DNA of 45,053 bases from positions 1-45,053 of the forward strand of contig CAMKMX010000026.1 in NCBI GenBank assembly GCA_946414025.1. Direction: 5' to 3'. Every line of letters starts with the position of its first letter. The first letter of the stretch is position 1. The notes under the pieces are model-generated. The model ran no database searches, had not been told where the DNA came from, and saw nothing but the letters and a program-made list of their open reading frames with translations. A program made the position numbers and the translations under genes. The stretch comes from an uncultured Fibrobacter sp. (lineage in GTDB: Bacteria > Fibrobacterota > Fibrobacteria > Fibrobacterales > Fibrobacteraceae). Shown piece by piece: positions 8,260 to 15,999 of this stretch.

Positions 8260-10323
8260 ATGTTCCATATAGTCACACCCGAAAAAGGAAAGCCGTTTAC
8301 CATCGGACGAAAAGAGGATTGCGACATCCGATTCTCCGACGTTTTCGTTTCCAGGGAACATGCGACCATAGAATTCACCGACGGTTCATGGAATCTAAAG
8401 AACCTTTCAAGCAATAGCGTCACCCAGGTCAACGACGAAGACGTTTCTGAAATTTCTCTGAAAGATGGCGACATCATCGTCATCGGGCTTCACCGATTGA
8501 GAGTGACTTTACGGGGCGACGCCCTTTCCCTGCTGCTTCTGGATGCATCTGATTCTACGGAATCCTACACCTTGACCTCAGAAGACCAGGAGATTACACT
8601 GGAAGGTGAAAACGGGAACACCGCGTTCAAGGCGAAACTTTTGGATTCTGGCTGCAGGCTCCATTTTGCTAAAAAATTGACGGATTCCGCTGGTAAAAAA
8701 GGACATGAAATCCGCCTGGATGCAGGCGACACCATCCGTCTTGAGAACTTCGAGTTTTCGTTCCAGGCTGGCGACCTGCTGGTCAAGCGGGTCATGTCCG
8801 GATTTGACGTGACGCTTAGGAATCTGGATGTCTATGCCGGCAAAAAAGAGCTGCTGTCCGACATAAACCTCTACCTGCCCGCAGGAGAAATTCTTGCCAT
8901 TATCGGACGCTCCGGCCAAGGAAAATCTTCGCTCCTAAAACTGCTGAAAGGGGAATACACCAAGTCTCCCGAAGGCGAAGTCCTTTATTCCGGGCTGGAT
9001 TACCGCAATAAAGAAATCCGCAAACGGATAGCCTTTTTACCGCAGGACCCGGCGCTCCACAAGGACTTGACCGTCATGGAAACGCTCCTGCATGGGGCAA
9101 AAATTTCCATGGACAAAAAGGAGTTGAAGGAATCTTTCCAGGAACGGGCTGACCGAATTTGCGAGCTGTTCGGACTTACCGCCCGCAAGAACAACCCCGT
9201 AAAGACTCTGAGCGGTGGCGAAATGCGAAGGCTTGCCTTGGCTCAGGAACTTATCGGCTCTCCTGGCCTGATTGTGTTGGACGAGCCCCTTTCGGGCTTG
9301 GACCCCTACAACACAAACATTCTGTGCACCCACCTGAAACAGCTGGCCTTCTTGGGTCATACGGTAATTCTCACCACCCACAGCTACGAGGCCCTGAACA
9401 TCGCCAACAAGGTGTTGGTTATCCATCAGGGCAAGCAGGTCTTTTATGGTTCTCGCGAAGAATCGGTGGGGTTTTTCAATACCAAAAGTGCTGAAAGTAT
9501 TTTAGCGGGATTGAACGACGACTCCTTTATCCGTTGGGCTTCTTCGAAAAAATCTATGGAAGTGGCTGACGGCGAAAAGAAGAACCGAACCTATTTCAAG
9601 ACCGATAAAAAATCGGCTTTACTCCCGTACCATATCCAGTTGATTCTCAAGCAGTGGTTTCGCGACAAGGGAAAACTCTTTGCCCTGTTTATTCAGCCCT
9701 TTATCCTCGGATTTGTCTTCTCCCAGATTTTCTCCAATAATTCGCCTCTTGGGATTGTAAGCTTTGCCATAATCCTCTGCGCCAACTGGTTTGCTCTTTC
9801 CCTTTCGATTCGAGAAATCGTCCAGGAAAAAGAAATCTTGACTAATGATTTGCGAAAAGGCATGTCTATCGCCCCCTACCTGCTTGCCAAAACGGGAATT
9901 CCCTCTGTTGCAGCCTTCATGCAGACCTTCGTTATTTACGGTTTTATCTCCTTCAAGGTGACGATGCATCCGACCTTGCCGATTCTTGCCCTCGTGCTTG
10001 CCCTGACGGTGATTCCCGCTGTGTGCATGGGTTGCCTTGTCAGCGCATTTTCCAAGAATCCCGGCCAAGCAAACGCGTTCTTGCCCCTGATTATCATTCC
10101 GCAGGTGGCCTTGGCCGGAGCCCTTGTTCCCCTGGACCAGATGCAGGCTATCGGAAAGGCACTTTCCTTTGCCATTTGGTCAAGGTTCGACCAAGACGCC
10201 CTTCTGGATTTACTTTTGGACAGGCCTTTCGAGAGCCTGAACTTTGTAATGCTGATGACACTCATCATTATATTTTGTATTATAACCTTCGTCAATTTAC
10301 ACCTCCTTAGAAAAGCAAAATGA
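8260..10323 (+). CDS. FHA domain fused to an ABC-2 type ABC transporter
   Basis: A 687-aa fusion. Residues 1-85 form a forkhead-associated (FHA) domain with the phosphothreonine-binding residues in place (GR at 16-17, Ser31 and His34 in SREH, Asn52). Residues about 90-180 form a second beta-rich, FHA-like region lacking those residues. Residues 185-410 are a complete ABC ATPase: Walker A GRSGQGKSS (216-224), Q-loop Gln262, signature LSGGE (317-321), Walker B LIVLDE (337-342) and H-loop His374. Residues about 470-687 hold six membrane helices of the ABC-2 type. The architecture resembles ABCG-type half-transporters with an N-terminal FHA. The stop overlaps the kinase start (ATGA), strongly suggesting that the kinase controls this transporter by phosphorylation. 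The cargo is unknown. Confidence 0.93.
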   Translation: MFHIVTPEKGKPFTIGRKEDCDIRFSDVFVSREHATIEFTDGSWNLKNLSSNSVTQVNDEDVSEISLKDGDIIVIGLHRLRVTLRGDALSLLLLDASDSTESYTLTSEDQEITLEGENGNTAFKAKLLDSGCRLHFAKKLTDSAGKKGHEIRLDAGDTIRLENFEFSFQAGDLLVKRVMSGFDVTLRNLDVYAGKKELLSDINLYLPAGEILAIIGRSGQGKSSLLKLLKGEYTKSPEGEVLYSGLDYRNKEIRKRIAFLPQDPALHKDLTVMETLLHGAKISMDKKELKESFQERADRICELFGLTARKNNPVKTLSGGEMRRLALAQELIGSPGLIVLDEPLSGLDPYNTNILCTHLKQLAFLGHTVILTTHSYEALNIANKVLVIHQGKQVFYGSREESVGFFNTKSAESILAGLNDDSFIRWASSKKSMEVADGEKKNRTYFKTDKKSALLPYHIQLILKQWFRDKGKLFALFIQPFILGFVFSQIFSNNSPLGIVSFAIILCANWFALSLSIREIVQEKEILTNDLRKGMSIAPYLLAKTGIPSVAAFMQTFVIYGFISFKVTMHPTLPILALVLALTVIPAVCMGCLVSAFSKNPGQANAFLPLIIIPQVALAGALVPLDQMQAIGKALSFAIWSRFDQDALLDLLLDRPFESLNFVMLMTLIIIFCIITFVNLHLLRKAK

Positions 10324-11831
10324 GTCCCGAGAATCAATCAAATACTTTCCCTCGCCCCTTTAACGAAAACTACGACCTGATAGATACTCTCGGACGGGGA
10401 GGCATGGGCTACGTCTATAAGGCCCTGGACAAACGGCTCGGTCGCGAAGTGGCCCTGAAGGTGTTGGACTCGTCTTCTGACGAAGAGGCAATCCAGAGGT
10501 TTTACCTGGAAGCCCAGGCCATGAAAGAACTGGACCACATGAACATTGTCCAGATTTTTGACTTTGGAAAGCAGGCCAACCAGCTTTTTATTGCCATGAC
10601 CTATGTGAAGGGGGTGGCGCTTTCCGACATTTTGCAGAAGCAGAGCAAGCTTCCCTTTTCTTCTATCGAGGTGATTATCAAGCAGATTGCCCGCGGTCTT
10701 TTGTACGCCCACAACCGCGGTATTGTCCATAGGGATGTGAAGCCATCTAACATCATGATTACCCACGACAACCGTGTCTATATCATGGATTTCGGGATTT
10801 CTTACATCCAGGAGATGGAAAAGCAGCGCCTTACCAGAACGGGCATGACCATGGGCACGCCCGAGTATATGTCTCCGGAACAGTGCCACGGCGAAGAAGT
10901 GACCCTCCAGTCCGATATCTACAGCATGGGCATCATTTTGTTTGAAATGACCTGCGGACAACTCCCGTTCAACGGCAACAAGCCCATAGAAATTGCCATT
11001 CAGCATGTGCAAAAGCAACCGCCTGACCCGCGACAGTTCAGGCCGGACATGCCCAAGGGGCTTGCAGAACTGATTCTCAAGTGCCTCAAGAAAAAACTGA
11101 ACGAGCGTTTCCACGACATGCAAGAGTTTTTGGATACCTGCGATGCGGTTTTCCCGCAAAAGGACACCCGAAGCACAGGCAAAATTACAGGACGGAAAAC
11201 TTCTTTGTTCAGCCATGGCAGAGAATCCATTGCCGAAGTGGCCACAAAGATTCCTTCTAAGGCAAAAAAAATCCACCGCAAGCTGACGGCTCTTGCTCTT
11301 TCCATATTCCCGCTGATTATCATCTTGATGGTGCTCTTGATGCTCACTCACAAACCCGAAAGCACCCTTCGAGATTTAGAGTGGGACGAAGCGGTCGGTA
11401 ATTTCGAGACCAAGGCCCTGGAAAATGACGGCGGTGTGAACTATGGTCTAGACAACCTGGGCGACGGCGACCTGAAAACGGCATGGCTCAATAGCATGCC
11501 CCTGAAGCCGCAGAATCCCGTTTTGAGCCTTTATTTCAAGAAAAACACCTTGGTCACCCACCTGGGAATAGCCATCGGATACCAAAAATCCGTTGACGAC
11601 CTGTTTGGCGACCGGTTCCGTATTTTCAAGAAGCCGAAAACTATTACGGTAGAAACCGCAGACGGATTCAAGCAAAAAATCAAGCTGGAAAATATCAAGG
11701 GCATGCAGTACCCCACCATCCAGGCCATCGAAACCACAGAACTCAAGTTCTATCTGGAAGACATCTACGAAGGTGAAAACGAAGATTTCGCCATTTCGGA
11801 AGTACGGCTCCTGGGGATGGAGGTTGATTAG
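10320..11831 (+). CDS. Membrane Ser/Thr protein kinase with discoidin-like C-terminal domain
   Basis: A 503-aa Hanks-type (PknB-like) kinase. Residues 18-275 hold the kinase domain: Gly loop LGRGGMGYVY (24-33), ATP-binding Lys47, HRDVKPSN (137-144, catalytic Asp139), DFG (157-159) and an activation segment with several Thr before GTPEYMSPE. A basic juxtamembrane stretch is followed by one membrane helix (about 322-343). The outside part (about 350-503) has a GDGDLKTAWL motif typical of discoidin/galactose-binding-like folds, so it may sense glycan or envelope ligands; this is inferred. The start overlaps the end of the FHA-ABC gene (ATGA). The stop TAG is immediately followed by a low-complexity repeat. 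Confidence 0.92.
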   Translation: MSPENQSNTFPRPFNENYDLIDTLGRGGMGYVYKALDKRLGREVALKVLDSSSDEEAIQRFYLEAQAMKELDHMNIVQIFDFGKQANQLFIAMTYVKGVALSDILQKQSKLPFSSIEVIIKQIARGLLYAHNRGIVHRDVKPSNIMITHDNRVYIMDFGISYIQEMEKQRLTRTGMTMGTPEYMSPEQCHGEEVTLQSDIYSMGIILFEMTCGQLPFNGNKPIEIAIQHVQKQPPDPRQFRPDMPKGLAELILKCLKKKLNERFHDMQEFLDTCDAVFPQKDTRSTGKITGRKTSLFSHGRESIAEVATKIPSKAKKIHRKLTALALSIFPLIIILMVLLMLTHKPESTLRDLEWDEAVGNFETKALENDGGVNYGLDNLGDGDLKTAWLNSMPLKPQNPVLSLYFKKNTLVTHLGIAIGYQKSVDDLFGDRFRIFKKPKTITVETADGFKQKIKLENIKGMQYPTIQAIETTELKFYLEDIYEGENEDFAISEVRLLGMEVD

Positions 11832-11875
11832 GGGCTAGGATCTAGGGGCTAGGATTTAGGATCTAGGGATAAGGG
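11829..11875 (+). repeat. TAGGGGCTAGGATCTAGG low-complexity repeat at a stop codon
   Basis: Starting at the kinase's own TAG stop, the sequence reads as units of TAGGGGCTAGGATCTAGG with small changes. The same units occur at 12406, 15955-15998 (reverse), 28739-28779 and 34471-34482, always between genes. Confidence 0.7.
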
Positions 11876-11907
11876 TATGAAGTGTGAGGCCGCTTCGCTT
11901 TGAGGGA

Positions 11908-11971
11908 TGTCATCCTCGCTGTCGTTCTGGAGTCACGCTGTGGCGATAGAATCACGAGGATCCGCTTGAGG
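11908..11971 (+). repeat. Dispersed palindromic (REP-like) repeat before yraN
   Basis: It begins TGTCATCCTCG and ends CGAGGATCCGCTTGAGG, with an inner TTCTGGAG...CGATAGAATC palindrome also found at 26218-26253. The terminal GAGGA (11968-11972) lies 7 nt before the yraN ATG and would serve as its ribosome-binding site, so the repeat appears to have supplied a translation signal. Confidence 0.75.
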
Positions 11972-11979
11972 AATTAACA

Positions 11980-12408
11980 ATGAAAAATGAATCTGTGAAT
12001 AGCAATTCGGTCAAGTCCGTCAATCGCAAGAAGGGTAACGCTATCGAGACGGAGGCTTCGGCCTACCTGATGCGGAACGGTTATGAAATTTTGGACAGAA
12101 ACTACGCCTACCGCGGAGGCGAGCTGGACATTGTGGCCCGAGACGGACAGACCATCGTCTTTGTAGAAGTCAAGTCCGTGTGGACCGCCGGGCAAGGGAA
12201 TCCCGCAGCCCGCGTCAATGCACTCAAGCAGCGTAAAATCTGGAACACTGCCTGCCATTACCTCTACACTCAAAAAGACAAGGCCCCCAAAGGCTTTGAC
12301 ACTCCCTGCCGTTTCGACGTCCTTTCTATTCGCGCTTACCAGAAGCCCATGCAGTTTGAACACTATAAGAACGCCTTCGAAGGGTCGCAGGTGATTCCAC
12401 AGTGTTAG
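11980..12408 (+). CDS. yraN: YraN/UPF0102 family nuclease-like protein
   Basis: A 142-aa protein with the UPF0102 pattern KGNAIETEASAYLMRNGYEI, then GGELDIVARDG and VFVEVKS, matching the PD-(D/E)xK-type nuclease core (E...D...ExK) of the Holliday-junction-resolvase-like fold. The family is widespread, of poorly defined role, and proposed to act on DNA. An N-terminal extension of about 18 Ser/Asn/Lys-rich residues precedes the core. The ATG at 11980 has a GAGGA ribosome site that is the tail of a REP-like repeat. Its stop TAG is again the first part of a TAGGGGATTAGG repeat. No obvious operon partner. Confidence 0.9.
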   Translation: MKNESVNSNSVKSVNRKKGNAIETEASAYLMRNGYEILDRNYAYRGGELDIVARDGQTIVFVEVKSVWTAGQGNPAARVNALKQRKIWNTACHYLYTQKDKAPKGFDTPCRFDVLSIRAYQKPMQFEHYKNAFEGSQVIPQC

Positions 12409-12520
12409 GGGATTAGGACCTAGGGAAATGTGGAGCGTGAAATGTGAGGTTCGAGGCACGAGGTTCGGGGTTCGAAGTGCGGGAGATGTCATCCTCGCGC
12501 AGGCGAGGATCCGCTTAAGG
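12406..12520 (+). repeat. Low-complexity repeat plus REP-like palindrome after yraN
   Basis: Starts at the yraN stop (TAGGGGATTAGGACCTAGGG), continues with AG-rich GAGGTTCGAGGCACGAGG-type sequence, and ends with a clean palindromic repeat at 12487-12520: TGTCATCCTCGCG, CA, then GGCGAGGATCCGCTTAAGG. The stem is ATCCTCGC/GCGAGGAT. The repeat 34502-34533 is nearly identical. Confidence 0.75.
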
Positions 12521-12578
12521 AATCACAGGTTAGAAGGTCAGAAGTTAAGGAAATGATGGAATAAAAGGTATTTGGTCT

Positions 12579-13172
12579 ATGCGTTTTGAAGTACATCCAG
12601 ACAATCCACAGGCAAGAATCGTTAAACTTGCGGCTGCCGCCTTGGAAGACGACGGTCTGGTTCTCTACCCCACCGAATCCGGTTATGCTATCGGTTGTAA
12701 CGCGGAATCTCCGAAGGCAATCCACAAGCTCTACGCTCTGAAAAAGCCTATGAAGAAATTCTTCATGGCCCTGATCGTGCCAAACATCAAGGCGGCTACG
12801 GACTATGCCCGCGTAGATAACTTTGCCTTCAACATCATGAAGCCGAGAGTCCCTGGGCCCTACACCTTTGTTTTGCCTGCGGACCCGCACATCGCCAGGA
12901 GGCTAGACGTAAAGCGTCCAGAAATCGGCATCCGTATGCCGACACACCCCTTCTTCACGGAACTGTTCCTGCATTTTGACAAGCCTATCCTGAGTACGGC
13001 GGCCAAGCTCAGCGAAGATGACCTTTACGACCCCGACGAAATCTGGAAGACCTTCGAACACTCCGTAGAGATGATGGTGGACTGCGGGCCTATCGAAATC
13101 AACCCCACGAACATCATCAGCCTGGTGGGAGACCAGGTGGAAGTGATTCGTGGGGAACTGTTGGACCCCTAA
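12579..13172 (+). CDS. Sua5/YciO/YrdC/YwlC family protein (threonylcarbamoyl-AMP synthase-like)
   Basis: A 197-aa protein with the YrdC fold signatures: DGLVLYPTESGYAIGC (residues about 25-40), KKPMKKFFMALI, the GPYTFVL strand, and KRPEIGIRMPTHP. TsaC/Sua5 enzymes make threonylcarbamoyl-AMP from threonine, bicarbonate and ATP for the t6A modification of tRNA. The YciO branch has the same fold but a less clear role, and the KRPEIGIRMP variant makes YciO-like possible. It ends 12 bp from the convergent FISUMP gene. A weak AAGG lies about 10 nt before the ATG. Confidence 0.85.
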   Translation: MRFEVHPDNPQARIVKLAAAALEDDGLVLYPTESGYAIGCNAESPKAIHKLYALKKPMKKFFMALIVPNIKAATDYARVDNFAFNIMKPRVPGPYTFVLPADPHIARRLDVKRPEIGIRMPTHPFFTELFLHFDKPILSTAAKLSEDDLYDPDEIWKTFEHSVEMMVDCGPIEINPTNIISLVGDQVEVIRGELLDP

Positions 13173-13184
13173 TTTTTCGATTGA

Positions 13185-14282
13185 TTAGTTTCCGTTGATG
13201 CAGCGGACAGAGTAGGCGTTGCCCTTGTTGTTCACAAGCTGTCGGACCATCTGGTCTGACATGCGGCCCATGGCCCAAAGCCAAATGGTTTCGTTCCTGC
13301 CGTTCTGGGACGACCAGAAACCCGCATATTCGCCCATATCTTCGTAACGCACCGTCTTAGAACCAATCATCTTGCGGTAGCCCGAAGAGAAAACCGTAAA
13401 GCCATATTCGTCTGTGCCGCCACCACCGTGCCAGCCCGTAGTGGCCTTCAGTTTGCTTGCAAATGCACCGCATTTATCCACACCATCGTAGCACTGGGTA
13501 AGGCCCGTCAGCATGTCCTGCCATTCCCTGTCGCGGGGCAGATGCCAACCTTCGGGGCAAGCCTTGCGGGCTCCTTCTAAATCGTAAAGACGACCACTAC
13601 GGACACAGTAGTTGTCCTTGTCCTCATAGCACCAGGAATGCCCGGGCACGTTGTAATTTACGTTCTGGGCGAACCATTCACGGCCCTCGATCTTGATGGT
13701 CCTGTAAACCTGACCGTCGCGGGGGTCCTTGAACTGGCTGGAATTGTCGCGGATGGTGGCTCGGTGTTCCTGTTCTTCGCGCCTGAAATTCACCAGCAAT
13801 TCGCGCTTGTACTTTTCGCCCTTTTCGTATTTCTTGTTCCATTCGTCCTGGGCTTTTTTGTTGAAAAACTTGATCTTTATATCTCCCACAGCGTAAAGGA
13901 TGTCTCCACAGGCCAAATCCACGCCAGCCACATGCACGACCAGGTCTTCTTTGCCGTATGTTTCGGGGTCACCAAAGTAAGAAATCCAGGCTTCTTTGGT
14001 GGTGTTACACACGGAGAAAAAGTCCCCTTTTTCGATTACTTCGGCGGGAACGGTCATGTTTCCAGAAACCGCAAAAGAGAATACCTCGCTATCCACCTTG
14101 AAAGATACCGGTTGCACGTTCTTGTAGTGGGTGTACTTGCCAAGACGGACATTGCCGCTAATCTTTGCAGAAGCGTAATTAGCCTCTTCGTTGGTCTTGA
14201 AAATAGAGTCCCACGACTTGGGCAGGGCAAAGGCACAAATTGCAGACAGACAGACTAAAAAACAAATAGTTTTGCGAATCAC
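13185..14282 (-). CDS. Secreted FISUMP-domain protein
   Basis: A 365-aa protein with a signal peptide (MIRKTICFLVCLSAICAFA, cleaved near ALPKS). The N-terminal half (about 20-185) is unrecognised and ends in a Lys/Glu-rich, coiled-coil-like stretch. The C-terminal half is a 'Fibrobacter succinogenes major' (FISUMP) domain: DGQVYRTIKIEGREWFAQNV, the WCYEDKDNYC and GRLYDLEGA motifs, ACPEGWHLP, a conserved tail FWSSQ...W and a final YSVRCING. The domain is a lectin-like cell-surface fold amplified in Fibrobacter; its ligand is unknown. The GTG start at 14282 is supported by a GAGGGG ribosome site 5 nt upstream and by a promoter-like TATGATTG at 14308. Confidence 0.9.
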   Translation of the reverse strand: MIRKTICFLVCLSAICAFALPKSWDSIFKTNEEANYASAKISGNVRLGKYTHYKNVQPVSFKVDSEVFSFAVSGNMTVPAEVIEKGDFFSVCNTTKEAWISYFGDPETYGKEDLVVHVAGVDLACGDILYAVGDIKIKFFNKKAQDEWNKKYEKGEKYKRELLVNFRREEQEHRATIRDNSSQFKDPRDGQVYRTIKIEGREWFAQNVNYNVPGHSWCYEDKDNYCVRSGRLYDLEGARKACPEGWHLPRDREWQDMLTGLTQCYDGVDKCGAFASKLKATTGWHGGGGTDEYGFTVFSSGYRKMIGSKTVRYEDMGEYAGFWSSQNGRNETIWLWAMGRMSDQMVRQLVNNKGNAYSVRCINGN

Positions 14283-14307
14283 AAAAACCCCTCGTTAAAA
14301 ACAGGAA

Positions 14308-14315
14308 CAATCATA
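14308..14315 (-). promoter_or_regulatory. TAnnTTTG-like promoter box for the FISUMP gene
   Basis: On the minus strand A8-C-TATGATTG (7 of 8 to TAnnTTTG) lies 25 nt before the GTG start, leaving room for the GAGGGG ribosome site. Confidence 0.45.
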
Positions 14316-14368
14316 GTTTTTTTTAAGACTTATGGCATCACCATTATGCAGAATCAAGCTAAAAAAGC

Positions 14369-14375
14369 TACATTG
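14369..14375 (+). promoter_or_regulatory. TAnnTTG promoter box before purU
   Basis: A6-GC-TACATTG ends 6 nt before the purU ATG (14382), and no ribosome site separates them. The same pattern and spacing occur before rapA and the 1748 ORF. Confidence 0.5.
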
Positions 14376-14381
14376 TAGGCT

Positions 14382-15227
14382 ATGGCAAAAAACAAGTACA
14401 TTCTTCAGATTCATTGCCCGGACCAGACAGGACTTATTGCGGGTACTACCCAGGTCCTTGCAAAAGCGGGCGCTAATATTATTGATTTACAACAACATAC
14501 GGCCAAGGACATCGAGACCTTTTTCCTCAGGGCCGTTTTTGAGATGGAATCAGAGGACGTCCAGGAGATTTACAAGCATCTTGAAACCCTGGAAGGTCAC
14601 CTGAAACTCAACTGGAAACTGTTCGATACTTCCAAGATTGAACGCGTCGCCATTTTTGTGTCCAAGACAGACCACTGTCTCTACGATTTGCTCCTCAAAC
14701 AGCGTGACGGAGACCTGCCTTGCGAATTCAGCTGTATCGTCGGAAACCACCCCGATCTTGGACCCGTGGGCGGAACCTTTGGCGTGCCATTCTACTACGT
14801 TCCCAGCAATCCGGACAAGACCATTCCCGAAAACCGTTTCCGCGAAATCATCGCCGAGACCAAGACCGACACGGTGGTCCTCGCCCGCTACATGCAGATT
14901 TTGAGCGAAGCCTTTACCGAAGAATTCAAGTACCGCATCATCAACATCCACCACGGGTTCTTGCCGGCCTTCAAGGGAGCGAAGCCCTACCACCAGGCCT
15001 GGCACAAGGGTGTGAAAATTATCGGTGCTACCGCCCATTTTGCCACCGAAGACTTGGACCAGGGCCCCATCATCTGCCAGGATATCCAGCGAGTACCCGA
15101 AACGGCCAGCATCGACGAACTGGTGGAACTGGGCAAGGATATTGAAAAGCGAACCCTTTCTGCTGCCCTGAAACTTTGGCTTGAACACCGCGTGTTCGTC
15201 TATGCCGGAAGAACCTTTATTCTATAG
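14382..15227 (+). CDS. purU: Formyltetrahydrofolate deformylase
   Basis: Hydrolyses 10-formyl-tetrahydrofolate to formate and tetrahydrofolate, balancing one-carbon pools and supplying formate for purine synthesis. The 281-aa length is usual for the family. Residues 1-85 are an ACT regulatory domain (DQTGLIAGTTQVLAKAGANI). The catalytic formyltransferase domain follows, with a pattern typical of PurU (INIHHGFLPAFKGAKPYHQA) holding the Asn-His pair, and GATAHFATEDLDQGPIICQD with the catalytic Asp. The ATG is preceded only by a TACATTG box and 6 nt, so the mRNA may be leaderless. It stands alone between repeats. Confidence 0.96.
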   Translation: MAKNKYILQIHCPDQTGLIAGTTQVLAKAGANIIDLQQHTAKDIETFFLRAVFEMESEDVQEIYKHLETLEGHLKLNWKLFDTSKIERVAIFVSKTDHCLYDLLLKQRDGDLPCEFSCIVGNHPDLGPVGGTFGVPFYYVPSNPDKTIPENRFREIIAETKTDTVVLARYMQILSEAFTEEFKYRIINIHHGFLPAFKGAKPYHQAWHKGVKIIGATAHFATEDLDQGPIICQDIQRVPETASIDELVELGKDIEKRTLSAALKLWLEHRVFVYAGRTFIL

Positions 15228-15242
15228 GTTCAAGATTGTAAG

Positions 15243-15285
15243 TGTCTGAAGTAACCTAACACCTACAACCTATAACCTAATACCT
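15243..15285 (+). repeat. CCTA-rich low-complexity repeat
   Basis: Units such as CCTAACACC, TACAACC, TATAACC and TAATACC fill the gap between purU and the next gene, ending just before its GAGGAG ribosome site. Likely a degenerate member of the CCTAA family found elsewhere in the window. Confidence 0.55.
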
Positions 15286-15300
15286 TTACGAGGAGACACC

Positions 15301-15795
15301 ATGTCCGAAGAAATCAAGAATGAAGAAGAGAAGGTTGTTGAAACGCCTGTCGAAACAACGCCAGCAACCGCTGTAGACACCCCGGCAGAAACTCCCGCTG
15401 AAGCACCTGCCGCCGAACCGGCTCAGCCTGCCGTTTCCGAAACCCAGCCCCAGATTATCGTCCAGAAGGAACGGGGTTTTTCCCACTATGTGGGCTTCGC
15501 CCTGCTCTGCGTGCTGTGCATCTGCTTCTTCTTTATGCCGGGAATCGCACTCACCTTCGGCGTGAGCCAACTAGTCTCGCTGAACGGTGCTGCCGCCTGG
15601 ATTTTCAGCGCCATCTTGAGCTTTATCATCTGGCTCATCTTCAAGTTGAAGGTCAAGGGATTCAAGAAATCCTTCTATTTCTACATCGGACTTTGCGTGG
15701 TGGTTTTTGCTCTACTTATCGCCATCGAGGTGTTGACCGAAAAACTGAACGTATTCGCCAGTATCTTTGCCCTTTTGAGCGGAGCCGCGGCGTAA
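15301..15795 (+). CDS. Small membrane protein with acidic Pro/Ala/Glu-rich N-terminus
   Basis: A 164-aa protein. Residues 1-56 are low in complexity, rich in Glu, Pro, Ala and Thr (repeats like ETPAEAPAAEPA), and probably disordered. Three or four membrane helices follow (about 61-83, 97-115, 122-144, 146-163) with a basic KLKVKGFKKS loop between the second and third. A clear GAGGAG ribosome site (15290-15295) precedes the ATG. No family is recognised. The gene sits between two repeat blocks with no operon partner. A role in the inner membrane is all that can be said. Confidence 0.75.
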   Translation: MSEEIKNEEEKVVETPVETTPATAVDTPAETPAEAPAAEPAQPAVSETQPQIIVQKERGFSHYVGFALLCVLCICFFFMPGIALTFGVSQLVSLNGAAAWIFSAILSFIIWLIFKLKVKGFKKSFYFYIGLCVVVFALLIAIEVLTEKLNVFASIFALLSGAAA

Positions 15796-15856
15796 CGCGT
15801 GTTAAATGAGTCGTGAGTTGTGAGTTGTGAGTAAAGCACAGTTGTTCCTTCGGCCT

Positions 15857-15998
15857 GGATCCTTCGTCGCTACGCTCCTCAGGATGACACCTCCTGAGAC
15901 CAACAATCCTAACCACGGACCTTCGGTCTTAACCACTAACCACTAATCACCAAATCCTAACCCCTAGATCCTAATCACTAAATCCTAACCCCTACCCC
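15857..15998. repeat. REP-like palindrome followed by CCTAA-type repeats before pyrE
   Basis: 15857-15889 is a repeat in reverse orientation (GGATCC...TCAGGATGACA). ACCTCCTGAGACCAAC follows; its complement (GTTGGTCTCAGGAGGT) recurs at 28786-28798 and 34486-34500. From about 15903 the sequence is made of TAACCACTAA, ATCCTAACCCCTAG and ATCACTAAATCC units that run right up to the pyrE ATG at 16000. No gene is seen in 15796-15999. Confidence 0.75.
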
Positions 15999-15999
15999 T

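Noticed and set aside
15955..15998. CCTAACCC units as telomere-like repeats
   Set aside because: Units are irregular, short and intergenic inside a chromosome-like gene context, and recur at several internal loci.
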